Positions 51,230-59,993 are shown, counted from the first letter of the stretch. The stretch is 64,000 nt of DNA from Mesorhizobium sp. M7A.F.Ca.US.008.03.1.1 (GCF_003997495.1 NZ_RZRU01000021.1:46906-110905); one strand, 5' to 3'. Numbers and translations are program-made. Notes: generated by a model not told the origin, from the sequence alone.

Positions 51230-53314
51230 TCAGGCCTCGCCGATATCGATGATGATGTTGCCGTCAGCGTCGCTGCGTGCGCGGTCGCCGGGTTCGAGCA
51301 CGGTGGTGGCGTCCATTTGTTCGAGGATCGCCGGGCCTTCGATGACCGCGTCGAGCGGTAGTTTTTCGCGTGCGTATACTGGCGTCTCGTGCCAGCGGCC
51401 GGCATACCAGACCGGCCGGATCTCGCGCCGCGCCTCGTCGAGCGTTGTTGCACGCCCAGCCGGGTCGATCAGCCGCGACAGGTCGATCGCCGGGCGGACG
51501 CCGGTGACAGACGTGTTGAGGTTGACGAGATTGGCGCGGATTTCCGGCAGCTCGACCTTGAAGCGGGCGAAATAGGCCTTTTCGAAAAGAAGCTGCAGCG
51601 TCGCTCGCGTCACCGACGACGATGGCAGCGCCACATTGATGATGTGGGTCTGGCCGACGAACTGCATGTCGGCGGAGTGGGTGACGCGGATCGTCTCCGG
51701 CTTCACAGCTTCCTTGGCTATCAGCTCCTCGCCTTCGTTTCGGTGCCGTTCCAATACCTCGTGAAGCTGCTTTTCGTCGAGGACCGCCACCGGCTGGTTG
51801 ATGGTGTTGACGAAGTCGTGGCGCAAATCGGCGACGACGCAGCCGAGCGCGTTGGTGATGCCGGGCCGCGCCGGCACCAGCACCCGGGGCAGGCCGAGTT
51901 CGCGCGCCAGAGCGGTCGCATGCAGCGGACCGGCGCCGCCAAAGGCGAACAGCGCGAAATCGCGCGGGTCATGGCCGCGCGACACCGAGACCATGCGGAT
52001 GGCGCCGGCCATCTTCATGTTGCCGAGCCGCAGCACCGCGCCCGCCGCCTCGACGCCGGACAGGCCGGTCGGCTTGCCGATCTTCTCCTCGAAGATGCCG
52101 GTGACACGCTCTGATGTGACCGGGTTTTCGACCGCCAGCAATTTCTTCGGCGCCAGCCTGCCTAGCACCAGATTGGCGTCGGTGATGGTCGGTTCGAGGC
52201 CGCCGCGCCCGTAGCAGATCGGGCCGGGATTGGCGCCGGCACTTTCGGGGCCGATCTGGATCAGGCCGGCTGCATCGACGCGGGCGATCGAGCCGCCGCC
52301 GGCGCCGACCGTGTGCACCGCCACCATCGGCACATGGATCGGCATGGCATATTCGATCTCGATCTCGTTCGAGACAGCCGGCTCGGCATTGCGGATCAGC
52401 GCCACATCGGTCGAGGTGCCGCCCATGTCGTAGGTGACGAGGTTTTCGAAGCCGGCGCGCTTGCCCGTATAGGCGGCGGCGATGACGCCCGAGGCCGGAC
52501 CGGACATCACGGTCTTGGCCGATTCACGTGTGACGAAGCGGGCCGAGATCATGCCGCCATTGCCGTTCATGATCAGGAAATCACGGGCATAGCCTTTTGC
52601 ACCCAATTCCTTGCGCAGCCGCTCGACATAGCGCTCTAGGATCGGCTGCACGGAGGCGTTGACCGAGGCGGTGACGCCGCGCTCGAATTCGCGTGCTTCC
52701 GACAGCAAAGCATGGCCTGCCGTGATGTAGCCGTTCGGCCAGGATTCCGCGGCGATTTCGACGGCACGCCGTTCATGTGCCGGGTTGGCGTAGGAATGCA
52801 GGAAATGGATGACAAGGGATTCGCAACCGGCCGCGATCAGCGCCTGAACGGCGTCGCGCATCTCGGCCTCGTCGAGCGGCGTGCGTATCGCGCCCGAAGC
52901 CTCGACGCGCTCCGACACTTCGAGCCTGAGATTGCGCGGGATGATCGGCACGAAGCTGCCAGTCATGCCATAGGCCTGAGGCCGCGTCCGCCGGCCAAGC
53001 TCGATCACGTCGCGAAAGCCGCGCGTGGTGATCATGCCGGTTCTCGCCAGCCGGCGTTCGAGCACCGCATTGGTGGTGGTGGTCGTGCCATGCACGATAA
53101 GGTCGATGCCGTCGATCGGAAATCCGGTGGCGCCGAGTGCCGAAACGACACCGAAGGCCTGGTTGTCGACCGTGGTCGGCGTCTTGGCTAGATACACCCT
53201 GCCACCATCGCGTCCGTCGATCAGGAGCAGGTCGGTGAAGGTGCCGCCGACATCGATACCGGCAACGACATTTCCCTGGGAATCGCGCGCTTGCGCCGAA
53301 AAATTCTCTTCCAT
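51230..53314 (-). CDS. hyuA: Hydantoinase A/oxoprolinase family subunit
   Basis: A 694-residue HyuA protein with an acetate/sugar-kinase-type ATP fold. The phosphate loop is AGIDVGGTFTDLLLIDG, followed by IVHGTTTTTNAVLERRLART. YDMGGTSTDVALIRNAEPAV and LFAFGGAGPLHATALARELG are the second and third nucleotide motifs. It couples ATP hydrolysis to ring opening with HyuB. Neighbours (GcvT-like protein, amino-acid receptor) hint at a methylated hydantoin or creatinine-type substrate, but 5-oxoproline is also possible. It is divergent from fpr, with 221 bases between. Confidence 0.92.
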   Translation of the reverse strand: MEENFSAQARDSQGNVVAGIDVGGTFTDLLLIDGRDGGRVYLAKTPTTVDNQAFGVVSALGATGFPIDGIDLIVHGTTTTTNAVLERRLARTGMITTRGFRDVIELGRRTRPQAYGMTGSFVPIIPRNLRLEVSERVEASGAIRTPLDEAEMRDAVQALIAAGCESLVIHFLHSYANPAHERRAVEIAAESWPNGYITAGHALLSEAREFERGVTASVNASVQPILERYVERLRKELGAKGYARDFLIMNGNGGMISARFVTRESAKTVMSGPASGVIAAAYTGKRAGFENLVTYDMGGTSTDVALIRNAEPAVSNEIEIEYAMPIHVPMVAVHTVGAGGGSIARVDAAGLIQIGPESAGANPGPICYGRGGLEPTITDANLVLGRLAPKKLLAVENPVTSERVTGIFEEKIGKPTGLSGVEAAGAVLRLGNMKMAGAIRMVSVSRGHDPRDFALFAFGGAGPLHATALARELGLPRVLVPARPGITNALGCVVADLRHDFVNTINQPVAVLDEKQLHEVLERHRNEGEELIAKEAVKPETIRVTHSADMQFVGQTHIINVALPSSSVTRATLQLLFEKAYFARFKVELPEIRANLVNLNTSVTGVRPAIDLSRLIDPAGRATTLDEARREIRPVWYAGRWHETPVYAREKLPLDAVIEGPAILEQMDATTVLEPGDRARSDADGNIIIDIGEA

Positions 53315-53535
53315 CGTCGAAACCCGAAATGCACGGACTACGGATATGCGTCAGTTTGGAAAGCTGTTTTAAGGGAGCATCTTGACGCAAATATCGTTTG
53401 TATACTAATAAATTCCGGACACAAGAGCTTGCCGCTTTGCAGTGTGCGAACAGCACGCCGGAACTTGAATGGTTCGGGCGCGCAAGTGAAGGTTTGGCGC
53501 CCGCGTCCGTGAGCTGGGCCAGAAGGTTGGATTTG
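53315..53535. other. Divergent region between hyuA and fpr
   Basis: About 221 bases with the promoters of both genes. On the plus strand TTGACG (53382-53387), 18 bases, TAATAA (53406-53411) is a candidate fpr promoter. No repeat family member or riboswitch was recognised. Confidence 0.35.
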
Positions 53536-54363
53536 ATGAACACCACATCCGCTCTCAACACCGTCGGTGCCCGCCCGCTGCAGTTCCCGATTCCGGCCAA
53601 CGTCTATGCCGAAACCGTCGTCTCGGTGAAGCACTACACCGACCGGCTGTTCTCGTTCCGCATCACCCGTCCGCAGTCGCTGCGCTTCCGCTCCGCCGAG
53701 TTCGTCATGATCGGCCTGCCCAATGCCGAGAAGCCGGTTTACCGCGCCTATTCGGTGGCGAGCCCCGCCTGGGACGAAGAGCTGGAATTCTTCTCGATCA
53801 AGGTGCCGGACGGCCCGCTCACCTCGGAACTGCAGAAGATCCAGGTCGGCGACACCGTCATCATGCGCCAGAAGTCGACCGGCACTTTGGTGGTCGACGC
53901 GCTGACGCCGGCCAAGCGGCTGTTCATGATCTCGACCGGCACCGGTATTGCGCCCTTCGCCAGCCTGCTGCGCGACCCCGACACCTACGAGAAATTCGAT
54001 CAGCTGATCCTGACCCATACCTGCCGCGACAATGCCGAGCTGACCTATGGCCAGGAGCTGGTCGCGGCACTTGAAAGCGACCCGCTGATCGGTGAGCTGA
54101 CCACTGGGCGCGTCACGCTCTACAATTCGACGACCCGCGAAGAGTCGGCATGCATGGGCCGCATCACCGCGCTGATCGGCTCCGGCAAGTTCTACAGCGA
54201 TCTCGGTATCGACAAGCTCAACCCGGAAACCGACCGCATCATGATCTGCGGCTCGATGCATATGCTGAAGGACGTCAAGGAGCTGGCCGAAAGCCTCGGT
54301 TTCGAGGAAGGCTCGCTGAGCCATCCAGCGACTTTCGTTGTCGAGCGCGCTTTCGTCGGCTGA
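53536..54363 (+). CDS. fpr: Ferredoxin/flavodoxin-NADP+ reductase
   Basis: A 275-residue FNR of the bacterial class I type. The FAD motif is YRAYSVASPAWDEELEF, the NADP motif MISTGTGIAPFASLLRDP, and the tail CGSMHMLKDVKELAESLGFE is typical of Fpr from Azotobacter, Rhodobacter and rhizobia. The C-terminus ends VVERAFVG, a short extension as in subclass I enzymes. It supplies electrons to ferredoxins, including those serving P450s, or takes part in oxidative-stress defence. The start at 53536 has AGAAGG upstream; the frame to 53398 carries no family sequence. Confidence 0.92.
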   Translation: MNTTSALNTVGARPLQFPIPANVYAETVVSVKHYTDRLFSFRITRPQSLRFRSAEFVMIGLPNAEKPVYRAYSVASPAWDEELEFFSIKVPDGPLTSELQKIQVGDTVIMRQKSTGTLVVDALTPAKRLFMISTGTGIAPFASLLRDPDTYEKFDQLILTHTCRDNAELTYGQELVAALESDPLIGELTTGRVTLYNSTTREESACMGRITALIGSGKFYSDLGIDKLNPETDRIMICGSMHMLKDVKELAESLGFEEGSLSHPATFVVERAFVG

Positions 54364-54390
54364 GCCGAGCCTAACATCTCAAAGTCTACG

Positions 54391-54412
54391 TTTTTGACTG
54401 CACGGTCAAAAA
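54391..54412. promoter_or_regulatory. Inverted repeat after fpr
   Basis: TTTTTGAC (54391-54398) and GTCAAAAA (54405-54412) form a perfect 8-bp inverted repeat with a 6-base loop, 28 bases after the fpr stop. A T-rich tail is lacking on the plus strand, so operator is more likely than terminator; in an RNA the arms would be U- and A-rich and weak. Confidence 0.4.
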
Positions 54413-54457
54413 TTGCTGCTTCCGCCGCCTTTTTCGGTTATGACCGCCCGCAGGACT

Positions 54458-54476
54458 CGTGAAGTGCGACTTCACG
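54458..54476. promoter_or_regulatory. Palindrome upstream of deoC
   Basis: CGTGAAGTGCGACTTCACG is a perfect inverted repeat with 8-bp arms and a 3-base centre, about 40 bases before the deoC start. It has the size of a DNA-binding site for a dimeric repressor and is a candidate operator for the deoxyribose genes. Confidence 0.5.
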
Positions 54477-54516
54477 GGCTATCTTCGGCACACGTCGCTG
54501 AATGAAAGGGCAGGAG

Positions 54517-55566
54517 ATGAGCAGCACAATCCGCGAGGCCGATGTCGGCTCGTCCAAGGTGACGCCGCTGCCGGCGCGCGCCGCCGCCAATACCCCCCTC
54601 CCGCACGACCATCGTATTGCGCGCAATCCAGGCATGAAGCTCGACCTCGGCTTCATGGAATCGGTGCGCAGCGTCAATCGCTCGGCACTGGAACGCCGCG
54701 TCGCCAGCCTGACCAAGCGGCGCTCGATCAAGGCCGACAACCAGGCGGCCTGGCTGCTAAAGGCCGTCGCCTGCATGGATCTGACGACGCTGAATTCCAA
54801 CGACACCGAGGAGCGCGTGCGCCGGCTCTGCGCCAAGGCGATCAATCCGTTCCGCCGCGACATTGTCGAGGGTCTCGGCATATCGGGTGAAACCATCCGC
54901 CCGGCCGCCGTCTGCGTTTACCATCCCTTCGTCGCCACCGCCGTCGATGCGGTGCGCGGCACCGGCATCCATGTCGCCGCCGTCTCCACCGCCTTCCCGC
55001 ATGGCCTGGCACCCCTGTCGACCCGCCTGCAGGAGATCGAGGCCTCGGTCCGCGACGGCGCCGACGAGATCGACGTCGTCATCCCGCGCGGCCTGGTGTT
55101 CGGCGCCAAGTGGCGGGAGCTCTACAATGAGATCGTCTCGATGCGCGCCGCCTGCGGTGACGCGCATCTGAAGGTCATCCTCGGCACCGGCGACCTCGCC
55201 ACGCTGCGCAATGTCATGCTGGCCTCGATGGTGGCGATGATGGCGGGCGCCGACTTCATCAAGACCTCGACCGGCAAGGAAAGCGTCAATGCGACGCTGC
55301 CCGTCGGCCTCGCCATGGTGCGCGCCATCAGGGCCTATTTCGAAGAGACCGGCTATCTCATCGGTTTCAAGCCGGCCGGTGGCATTGCCACGGCCAAGGT
55401 CTCGCTCGACTGGCTGGTGCTGATGAAGGAAGAACTTGGCCGGCCGTGGCTGGAGCCCGAGCTGTTCCGCTTCGGTGCCTCGAGCCTCTTGACCGACATC
55501 GAGCGCCAGCTCGAGCACCATCTGACCGGTCATTATTCGGCCAATCATCGCCACGCGATGGCTTGA
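54517..55566 (+). CDS. deoC: Deoxyribose-phosphate aldolase
   Basis: A 349-residue class I aldolase that splits 2-deoxyribose-5-phosphate into acetaldehyde and glyceraldehyde-3-phosphate. The Schiff-base Lys249 lies in DFIKTSTGKESVNATLP; the second lysine is in YLIGFKPAGGIATAK and the proton-relay Asp in ADEIDVVIPRG. It is about 80 residues longer than E. coli DeoC, with a longer N-terminus, as in other rhizobial and animal-type enzymes. ATG 54517 is preferred over 54502. The aldehyde dehydrogenase that follows can remove the acetaldehyde. Confidence 0.92.
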   Translation: MSSTIREADVGSSKVTPLPARAAANTPLPHDHRIARNPGMKLDLGFMESVRSVNRSALERRVASLTKRRSIKADNQAAWLLKAVACMDLTTLNSNDTEERVRRLCAKAINPFRRDIVEGLGISGETIRPAAVCVYHPFVATAVDAVRGTGIHVAAVSTAFPHGLAPLSTRLQEIEASVRDGADEIDVVIPRGLVFGAKWRELYNEIVSMRAACGDAHLKVILGTGDLATLRNVMLASMVAMMAGADFIKTSTGKESVNATLPVGLAMVRAIRAYFEETGYLIGFKPAGGIATAKVSLDWLVLMKEELGRPWLEPELFRFGASSLLTDIERQLEHHLTGHYSANHRHAMA

Positions 55567-55583
55567 GCGTACCACACCCACCC

Positions 55584-55622
55584 CGATCGGCTATGCCGAT
55601 CGACCCTCCCAGGCGGGAGGGT
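55584..55622. repeat. Two back-to-back hairpins between deoC and the aldehyde dehydrogenase
   Basis: CGATCGGCTATGCCGATCG (55584-55602) is a perfect 8-bp stem with a TAT loop. ACCCTCCCAGGCGGGAGGGT (55603-55622) is a second perfect 8-bp stem with an AGGC loop. They abut, and the ribosome site AAGGAGG starts at 55624, right after. This is a small copy of a repeat seen between rhizobial genes and may change relative translation of the two genes. Confidence 0.75.
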
Positions 55623-55636
55623 GAAGGAGGCCCCTG

Positions 55637-58009
55637 ATGAATATCCTCGATCGCTATCACGCCATGGAGTACGGCCCGGCGCCGGAAGCCCGCAACGAGG
55701 CCGATGCGTGGCTTGCCGCGCGCGATTTCGGCAAGGCGCTGTTCATCGGCGGCGACTGGAAAGCCGCTTCCGGCGGCAAGACTTTCGAGACCAGCGACCC
55801 CTCATCCGGCAAGCTGCTGGCCAAGGTCTCGGATGCCAGTGCCGCCGATATCGACTTGGCCGTTGCGGCCGCCGCCAAGGCGTTGCCGAAGTGGTCGGCC
55901 GCCTCAGGCTATCAGCGCGCCAAGGTGCTTTATGCCATCGGCCGCGCCATGCAGCGCCACCAGCGCCTGTTCGCAGTGCTGGAGACAATCGACAACGGCA
56001 AGCCTATCCGCGAAAGCCGCGATATCGACGTGCCGCTGGCGATCCGCCATTTCATCCACCATGCCGGCTGGGCGCAGGCACTGGATAAGGATTTCCCCGG
56101 CCATAAGGGTGTCGGCGTGGTCGGTCAGATCATCCCGTGGAACTTTCCGCTGCTGATGCTGGCCTGGAAGATCGCGCCGGCGCTCGCCGCCGGCTGCGCC
56201 GTGGTGCTGAAGCCGGCCGAGTTCACGCCGCTGACATCAATCCTGTTTGCCGAGATCTGCGAACGCGCCGGCGTGCCGAAGGGCGTCGTCAACATCGTCC
56301 AGGGCGGGCCTGAGGCGGGCGTGGCCATCGTCAATCATCCCGGCATCCAGAAGATCGCCTTCACCGGCTCGTCCGAGGTCGGCAAGATCATCAGGAAAGC
56401 CACGGCCGGCTCGGGCAAGAAACTGTCTCTCGAGCTCGGCGGCAAGTCGGCCTTCGTCGTTTTCGAGGATGCCGATCTCGACAGCGCCGTCGAAGGCCTG
56501 GTCGACGGCATCTGGTTCAACCAGGGCCAGGTCTGCTGCGCCGGTTCGCGCCTCTTAGTGCAGGAGGGCATCGCCGACGCCCTGATCGCCAAGGCCAAGA
56601 CGCGGATGAGCCGGCTGCGCGTCGGCAGCCCGCTCGACAAGAACACCGATATCGGCCCGCTGGTCGATGCTACACAGCTCGAGCGCGTCAAGGGCCTGGT
56701 CGCCGAGGGCGCCAAGCAAGGCGCTGTCTGCTGGCAGCCGGATGCGGCGTTGCCGTCCACCGGCTACTACCATCTGCCGACGCTCGCCACCGGTGTTTCG
56801 CCGGCTAATATTTTGGCTCAGGAGGAAGTCTTCGGCCCGGTTCTGGCGACCATGACCTTCCGCAACACCGAGGAGGCGATCGAGCTTGCCAATAACACGC
56901 GCTACGGGCTCGCCGCCTCGGTGTGGAGCGAAAACGTCAACCTTGCCCTGCACGTCGCGCCGCAATTGAAGGCCGGCGTGGTCTGGGTCAACGGCACCAA
57001 CATGTTCGACGCCGCCTGTGGCTTCGGCGGTTATCGCGAAAGCGGTTTCGGGCGCGAAGGCGGGCGCGAAGGCATGTTCGAATATCTCACGGCGAAATTG
57101 CCGCTCGGGCCGGTCATCAAGCCGGCGACGCTCTCGGCGCAGCCAGTCGAGCAGGCCGACGGCTCGGCAATCGACCGCACGGCAAAGCTGTTCATCGGCG
57201 GCAAGCAGGTACGGCCGGACGGCAATTATTCGCTCGCCATCGCCACCGCCAAGGGCAAGCTTGCCGGCGAAGTTGGGCTCGGCAGCCGCAAGGATATCCG
57301 CGATGCCGTCTCTGCCGCCCGCGGTGCCACGGCCTGGCCGGAGGCGACCGCCTATAACAGGTCCCAGGTGCTCTATTATCTGGCCGAGAATCTTTCCGGC
57401 CGTGCCGGCGAGTTCGCCGCTCGCCTGACCGAACTTACGGGTGCGACCGCCAAGGCCGCGCGGGAAGAAGTAGAACAGTCGATCGAGCGGCTGTTCCTCT
57501 ATGCCGGCCTTGCCGACAAGTTCGAGGGCCGCGTGCACCAGCCGCCGGCGCGTGCTGTGACATTGGCGCTGCACGAGCCGGTCGGCGTCGTCGGCATCGT
57601 CGCTCCCGATAGCTCGCCGCTGCTCGGCCTGATCTCGCTGGTCGCGCCGGCGCTGGCCATGGGCAACACGGTGGTGGCAGTGCCGTCCGAGCGCTATCCG
57701 CTGCTGGCGACCGATCTCTACCAGGTGATCGAATATTCCGATGTGCCGGCCGGCGCCATCAACATCGTCACCGGCCGCAGCGCCGAGCTTGCCGGGGTGC
57801 TGGCCAAGCATGACGATGTCGACGGGCTCTGGGTGTTCGCCGATGCGGACACCTGCGCCAAGGCGGAAGCCGAGTCCATCGGCAACCTCAAGCGGGTCTG
57901 GAGCGGCAATGGCCGCGGCCTCGACTGGACATCCGACGAAGCCGCCGGCGACGCCTTCCTGCGCCGCGCCATCGAGGTCAAGAATGTCTGGGTGCCTTAC
58001 GGCGATTGA
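55637..58009 (+). CDS. Double-length aldehyde dehydrogenase family protein
   Basis: A 790-residue protein with two aldehyde dehydrogenase-like halves. The N-terminal half (about 1-490) is a full enzyme: VGVVGQIIPWNFPLLMLAWK, base Glu in SLELGGKSAFVVF and Cys300 in NQGQVCCAGSRLLVQ. The C-terminal half (about 510-790) repeats the N-terminal coenzyme domain (KLFIGGKQVRPDGNYSLAIA, then VGVVGIVAPDSSPLLGLISL) but lacks the catalytic Cys segment, so it may be regulatory or bind NAD. The layout is known in rhizobial deoC operons. It probably oxidises acetaldehyde from DeoC. Confidence 0.85.
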   Translation: MNILDRYHAMEYGPAPEARNEADAWLAARDFGKALFIGGDWKAASGGKTFETSDPSSGKLLAKVSDASAADIDLAVAAAAKALPKWSAASGYQRAKVLYAIGRAMQRHQRLFAVLETIDNGKPIRESRDIDVPLAIRHFIHHAGWAQALDKDFPGHKGVGVVGQIIPWNFPLLMLAWKIAPALAAGCAVVLKPAEFTPLTSILFAEICERAGVPKGVVNIVQGGPEAGVAIVNHPGIQKIAFTGSSEVGKIIRKATAGSGKKLSLELGGKSAFVVFEDADLDSAVEGLVDGIWFNQGQVCCAGSRLLVQEGIADALIAKAKTRMSRLRVGSPLDKNTDIGPLVDATQLERVKGLVAEGAKQGAVCWQPDAALPSTGYYHLPTLATGVSPANILAQEEVFGPVLATMTFRNTEEAIELANNTRYGLAASVWSENVNLALHVAPQLKAGVVWVNGTNMFDAACGFGGYRESGFGREGGREGMFEYLTAKLPLGPVIKPATLSAQPVEQADGSAIDRTAKLFIGGKQVRPDGNYSLAIATAKGKLAGEVGLGSRKDIRDAVSAARGATAWPEATAYNRSQVLYYLAENLSGRAGEFAARLTELTGATAKAAREEVEQSIERLFLYAGLADKFEGRVHQPPARAVTLALHEPVGVVGIVAPDSSPLLGLISLVAPALAMGNTVVAVPSERYPLLATDLYQVIEYSDVPAGAINIVTGRSAELAGVLAKHDDVDGLWVFADADTCAKAEAESIGNLKRVWSGNGRGLDWTSDEAAGDAFLRRAIEVKNVWVPYGD

Positions 58010-58043
58010 TGTCCCGCCGGTGCTGTTGAGATCGTGTTCGGGG

Positions 58044-58084
58044 TTGACGCACGGACAGATGTTCTTTAACGAGAAAAAACATCT
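58044..58084. promoter_or_regulatory. Promoter and inverted repeat upstream of the SDR gene
   Basis: TTGACG (58044-58049) and TTTAAC (58065-58070) could be -35 and -10 boxes. AGATGTT (58057-58063) and AACATCT (58078-58084) form a perfect 7-bp inverted repeat across the -10 region, a candidate operator. The gene starts at 58197, so the leader would be about 110 bases. Confidence 0.4.
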
Positions 58085-58196
58085 TTATCAGTGAACGGTC
58101 AACGGCGCAGGCTGCACGATCACGCGTGACTGGCACATGACGCCTTGGCCAGCCGCAGGTAGACCCGGACTATCCCCAGTGGACGAGGAGAGCAGT

Positions 58197-58928
58197 ATGG
58201 CGGATCTGGCAGGCAAGGTCGTTGTCGTCACGGCAGCGGCGCAAGGCATCGGCAGAGCGAGTGCACTGGCCTTCGCAAAGGCTGGCGCCATCGTCCATGC
58301 CACCGACATCAACGAGGCACTGCTGGCGGAACTCGCCACGACGCCGGGGATCAAGGCCCGCAAGCTGGACGTGCTCAACGACGAAGCCGTCAACGCCGCC
58401 TTTGCCGAGATCGGTGTCGTCGACGTGCTGTTCAATTGCGCCGGTTTCGTCCATTCGGGCTCGATCCTGGAGATGAAGGACGGCGACCTCGATTTCGCGC
58501 TGAACCTCAATGTTCGCGCCATGATCCGCACCAGCCGGGCCGTGCTGCCCGGCATGCTGGAACGCGGCGACGGATCGATCATCAACATGGCCTCGCTGGC
58601 CAGTTCGACCAAGGGCGTGCCCAACCGCTTCGTCTATGGCCTGACCAAGGCCGCCGTCATCGGCCTGACCAAGGCGATCGCCGCCGACTATGTCGGCAAG
58701 GGCATACGCTGCAACGCCATCTGCCCCGGCACGGTCGAGAGCCCGTCGCTGCAGGACCGCATGCATGCGCAAGGCGACTACGATGCCGCCCGCGCCGCCT
58801 TCATCGCCCGCCAGCCGATGGGCCGGCTCGGCACGCCGGAGGAGATCGCCGATCTCGCCGTCTACCTGGCCGGTGCCACCTATACGTCAGGGCAGGCCTA
58901 CAATATCGACGGCGGCTGGTCGATCTGA
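58197..58928 (+). CDS. SDR-family dehydrogenase (2-keto-3-deoxy-fuconate/BDH2-like)
   Basis: A 243-residue short-chain dehydrogenase: the glycine motif is VVVVTAAAQGIGRASALA (TGxxxGIG with Ala for the first Gly), the NAG-type motif is NCAGFVHSG and the catalytic pair is in VYGLTKAAVIG (Tyr, Lys). It closely resembles the BDH2/DHRS6 branch and bacterial 2-keto-3-deoxy-L-fuconate 4-dehydrogenases, which share GKGIRCNAICPGTVESPSLQ. The next gene is a 2,4-diketo-3-deoxy-acid-type hydrolase, which favours the sugar-acid role. The ATG at 58197 has GAGGAG about 7 bases upstream. Confidence 0.85.
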   Translation: MADLAGKVVVVTAAAQGIGRASALAFAKAGAIVHATDINEALLAELATTPGIKARKLDVLNDEAVNAAFAEIGVVDVLFNCAGFVHSGSILEMKDGDLDFALNLNVRAMIRTSRAVLPGMLERGDGSIINMASLASSTKGVPNRFVYGLTKAAVIGLTKAIAADYVGKGIRCNAICPGTVESPSLQDRMHAQGDYDAARAAFIARQPMGRLGTPEEIADLAVYLAGATYTSGQAYNIDGGWSI

Positions 58929-59147
58929 CTGCGGAAATCTTGCGCGAGCAGGACGATCTGGCCCTTTCCCCGCGTTTAACAGGGGATCGAAGAGTCTGAA
59001 AATCCCGCGCGCCGGCTATCTTGCATGGCGATCGCGCTTGTCCCTATTCAGGTCGATGGGTACGGTCCGCCGGTTCCTTGAAGGAGCAATCGCCTTGGCG
59101 GAAAGTTTGCAAAAGGCCGCGAGGCCGCAATCAGGAGAAGGATTTAG
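58929..59147. other. Intergenic region
   Basis: About 219 bases between the SDR and FAH genes on the same strand. No recognised repeat family or strong terminator; AGGAGAAGG near 59133 precedes the ATG. An independent promoter is possible but was not located. Confidence 0.25.
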
Positions 59148-59993
59148 ATGAAACTGCTGCGCTATGGCGAGGTGGGAAGCGAACGTCCCGGCCTGCTCGA
59201 TGTGGATGGAACGATCCGTGATCTCTCCGCTCACGTCACCGATATCGGTGGCAAGGCACTCGATCCGGCATCGCTGGCGGCACTCGCCAAGCTTGATCCG
59301 AAGTCGCTGCTGGCGGTTTCCGGCAGCCCGCGCCTCGGCGCCTGCGTTGCCGGCACCGGCAAGTTCATCTGTATCGGCCTCAACTATTCCGACCATGCCG
59401 CCGAGACCGGCGCCACCGTGCCGCCGGAGCCGATCATCTTCATGAAGGCAAGCTCGGCCATTGTCGGGCCGGATGATGACGTGCTGATCCCCCGCGGCTC
59501 GGAGAAGACCGACTGGGAAGTCGAGCTGGCCGTGGTCATCGGCAAGACCGCCAAATATGTCAGCGAGGCCGATGCGCTCGACTATGTCGCCGGCTATAGC
59601 GTTGCCCACGATGTCTCCGAACGCGCCTTCCAGGCCGAGCGGCAGGGCCAGTGGACCAAGGGCAAGAGCTGCGACACGTTCGGCCCGACCGGCCCATGGC
59701 TGGTGACCAAGGACGAGGTAGCGGATCCGCAGAACCTCAAGATGTGGCTGACCGTCAACGGCAAGACGATGCAGAACGGCTCGACCAAGACCATGGTCTA
59801 TGGCGTCAAATACCTGGTTTCCTATCTCAGCCAGTTCATGTCGCTGCACCCCGGCGACATTATTTCGACAGGCACACCGCCCGGCGTTGGTCTCGGCATG
59901 AAGCCGCCGGTGTTCTTGAAGGCTGGCGACGTGGTGGAACTGGGCATCGAAGGGTTGGGCCAGCAGAAGCAGACGTTCAAGGCGGACGTTTAA
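59148..59993 (+). CDS. FAH-family hydrolase (2,4-diketo-3-deoxy-sugar-acid type)
   Basis: A 281-residue FAH-fold enzyme. KFICIGLNYSDHAAETGATV, the metal site in TDWEVELAVVIGKT (E-x-E) and DVSERAFQAERQGQWTKGKS are marks of the 2,4-diketo-3-deoxy-L-rhamnonate/L-fuconate hydrolases, which cut their substrate to pyruvate and lactate. With the SDR just before it, this fits the last steps of non-phosphorylated fucose or rhamnose breakdown. The earlier enzymes (sugar dehydrogenase, lactonase, dehydratase) are not in this window. Ureidoglycolate lyase is a sister activity, less likely here. Confidence 0.85.
   Translation: MKLLRYGEVGSERPGLLDVDGTIRDLSAHVTDIGGKALDPASLAALAKLDPKSLLAVSGSPRLGACVAGTGKFICIGLNYSDHAAETGATVPPEPIIFMKASSAIVGPDDDVLIPRGSEKTDWEVELAVVIGKTAKYVSEADALDYVAGYSVAHDVSERAFQAERQGQWTKGKSCDTFGPTGPWLVTKDEVADPQNLKMWLTVNGKTMQNGSTKTMVYGVKYLVSYLSQFMSLHPGDIISTGTPPGVGLGMKPPVFLKAGDVVELGIEGLGQQKQTFKADV

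Noticed and set aside
54391..54412. Factor-independent terminator of fpr
   Set aside because: The stem is AT-rich at its base and no T-tract follows on the plus strand; operator-like palindrome is more likely.
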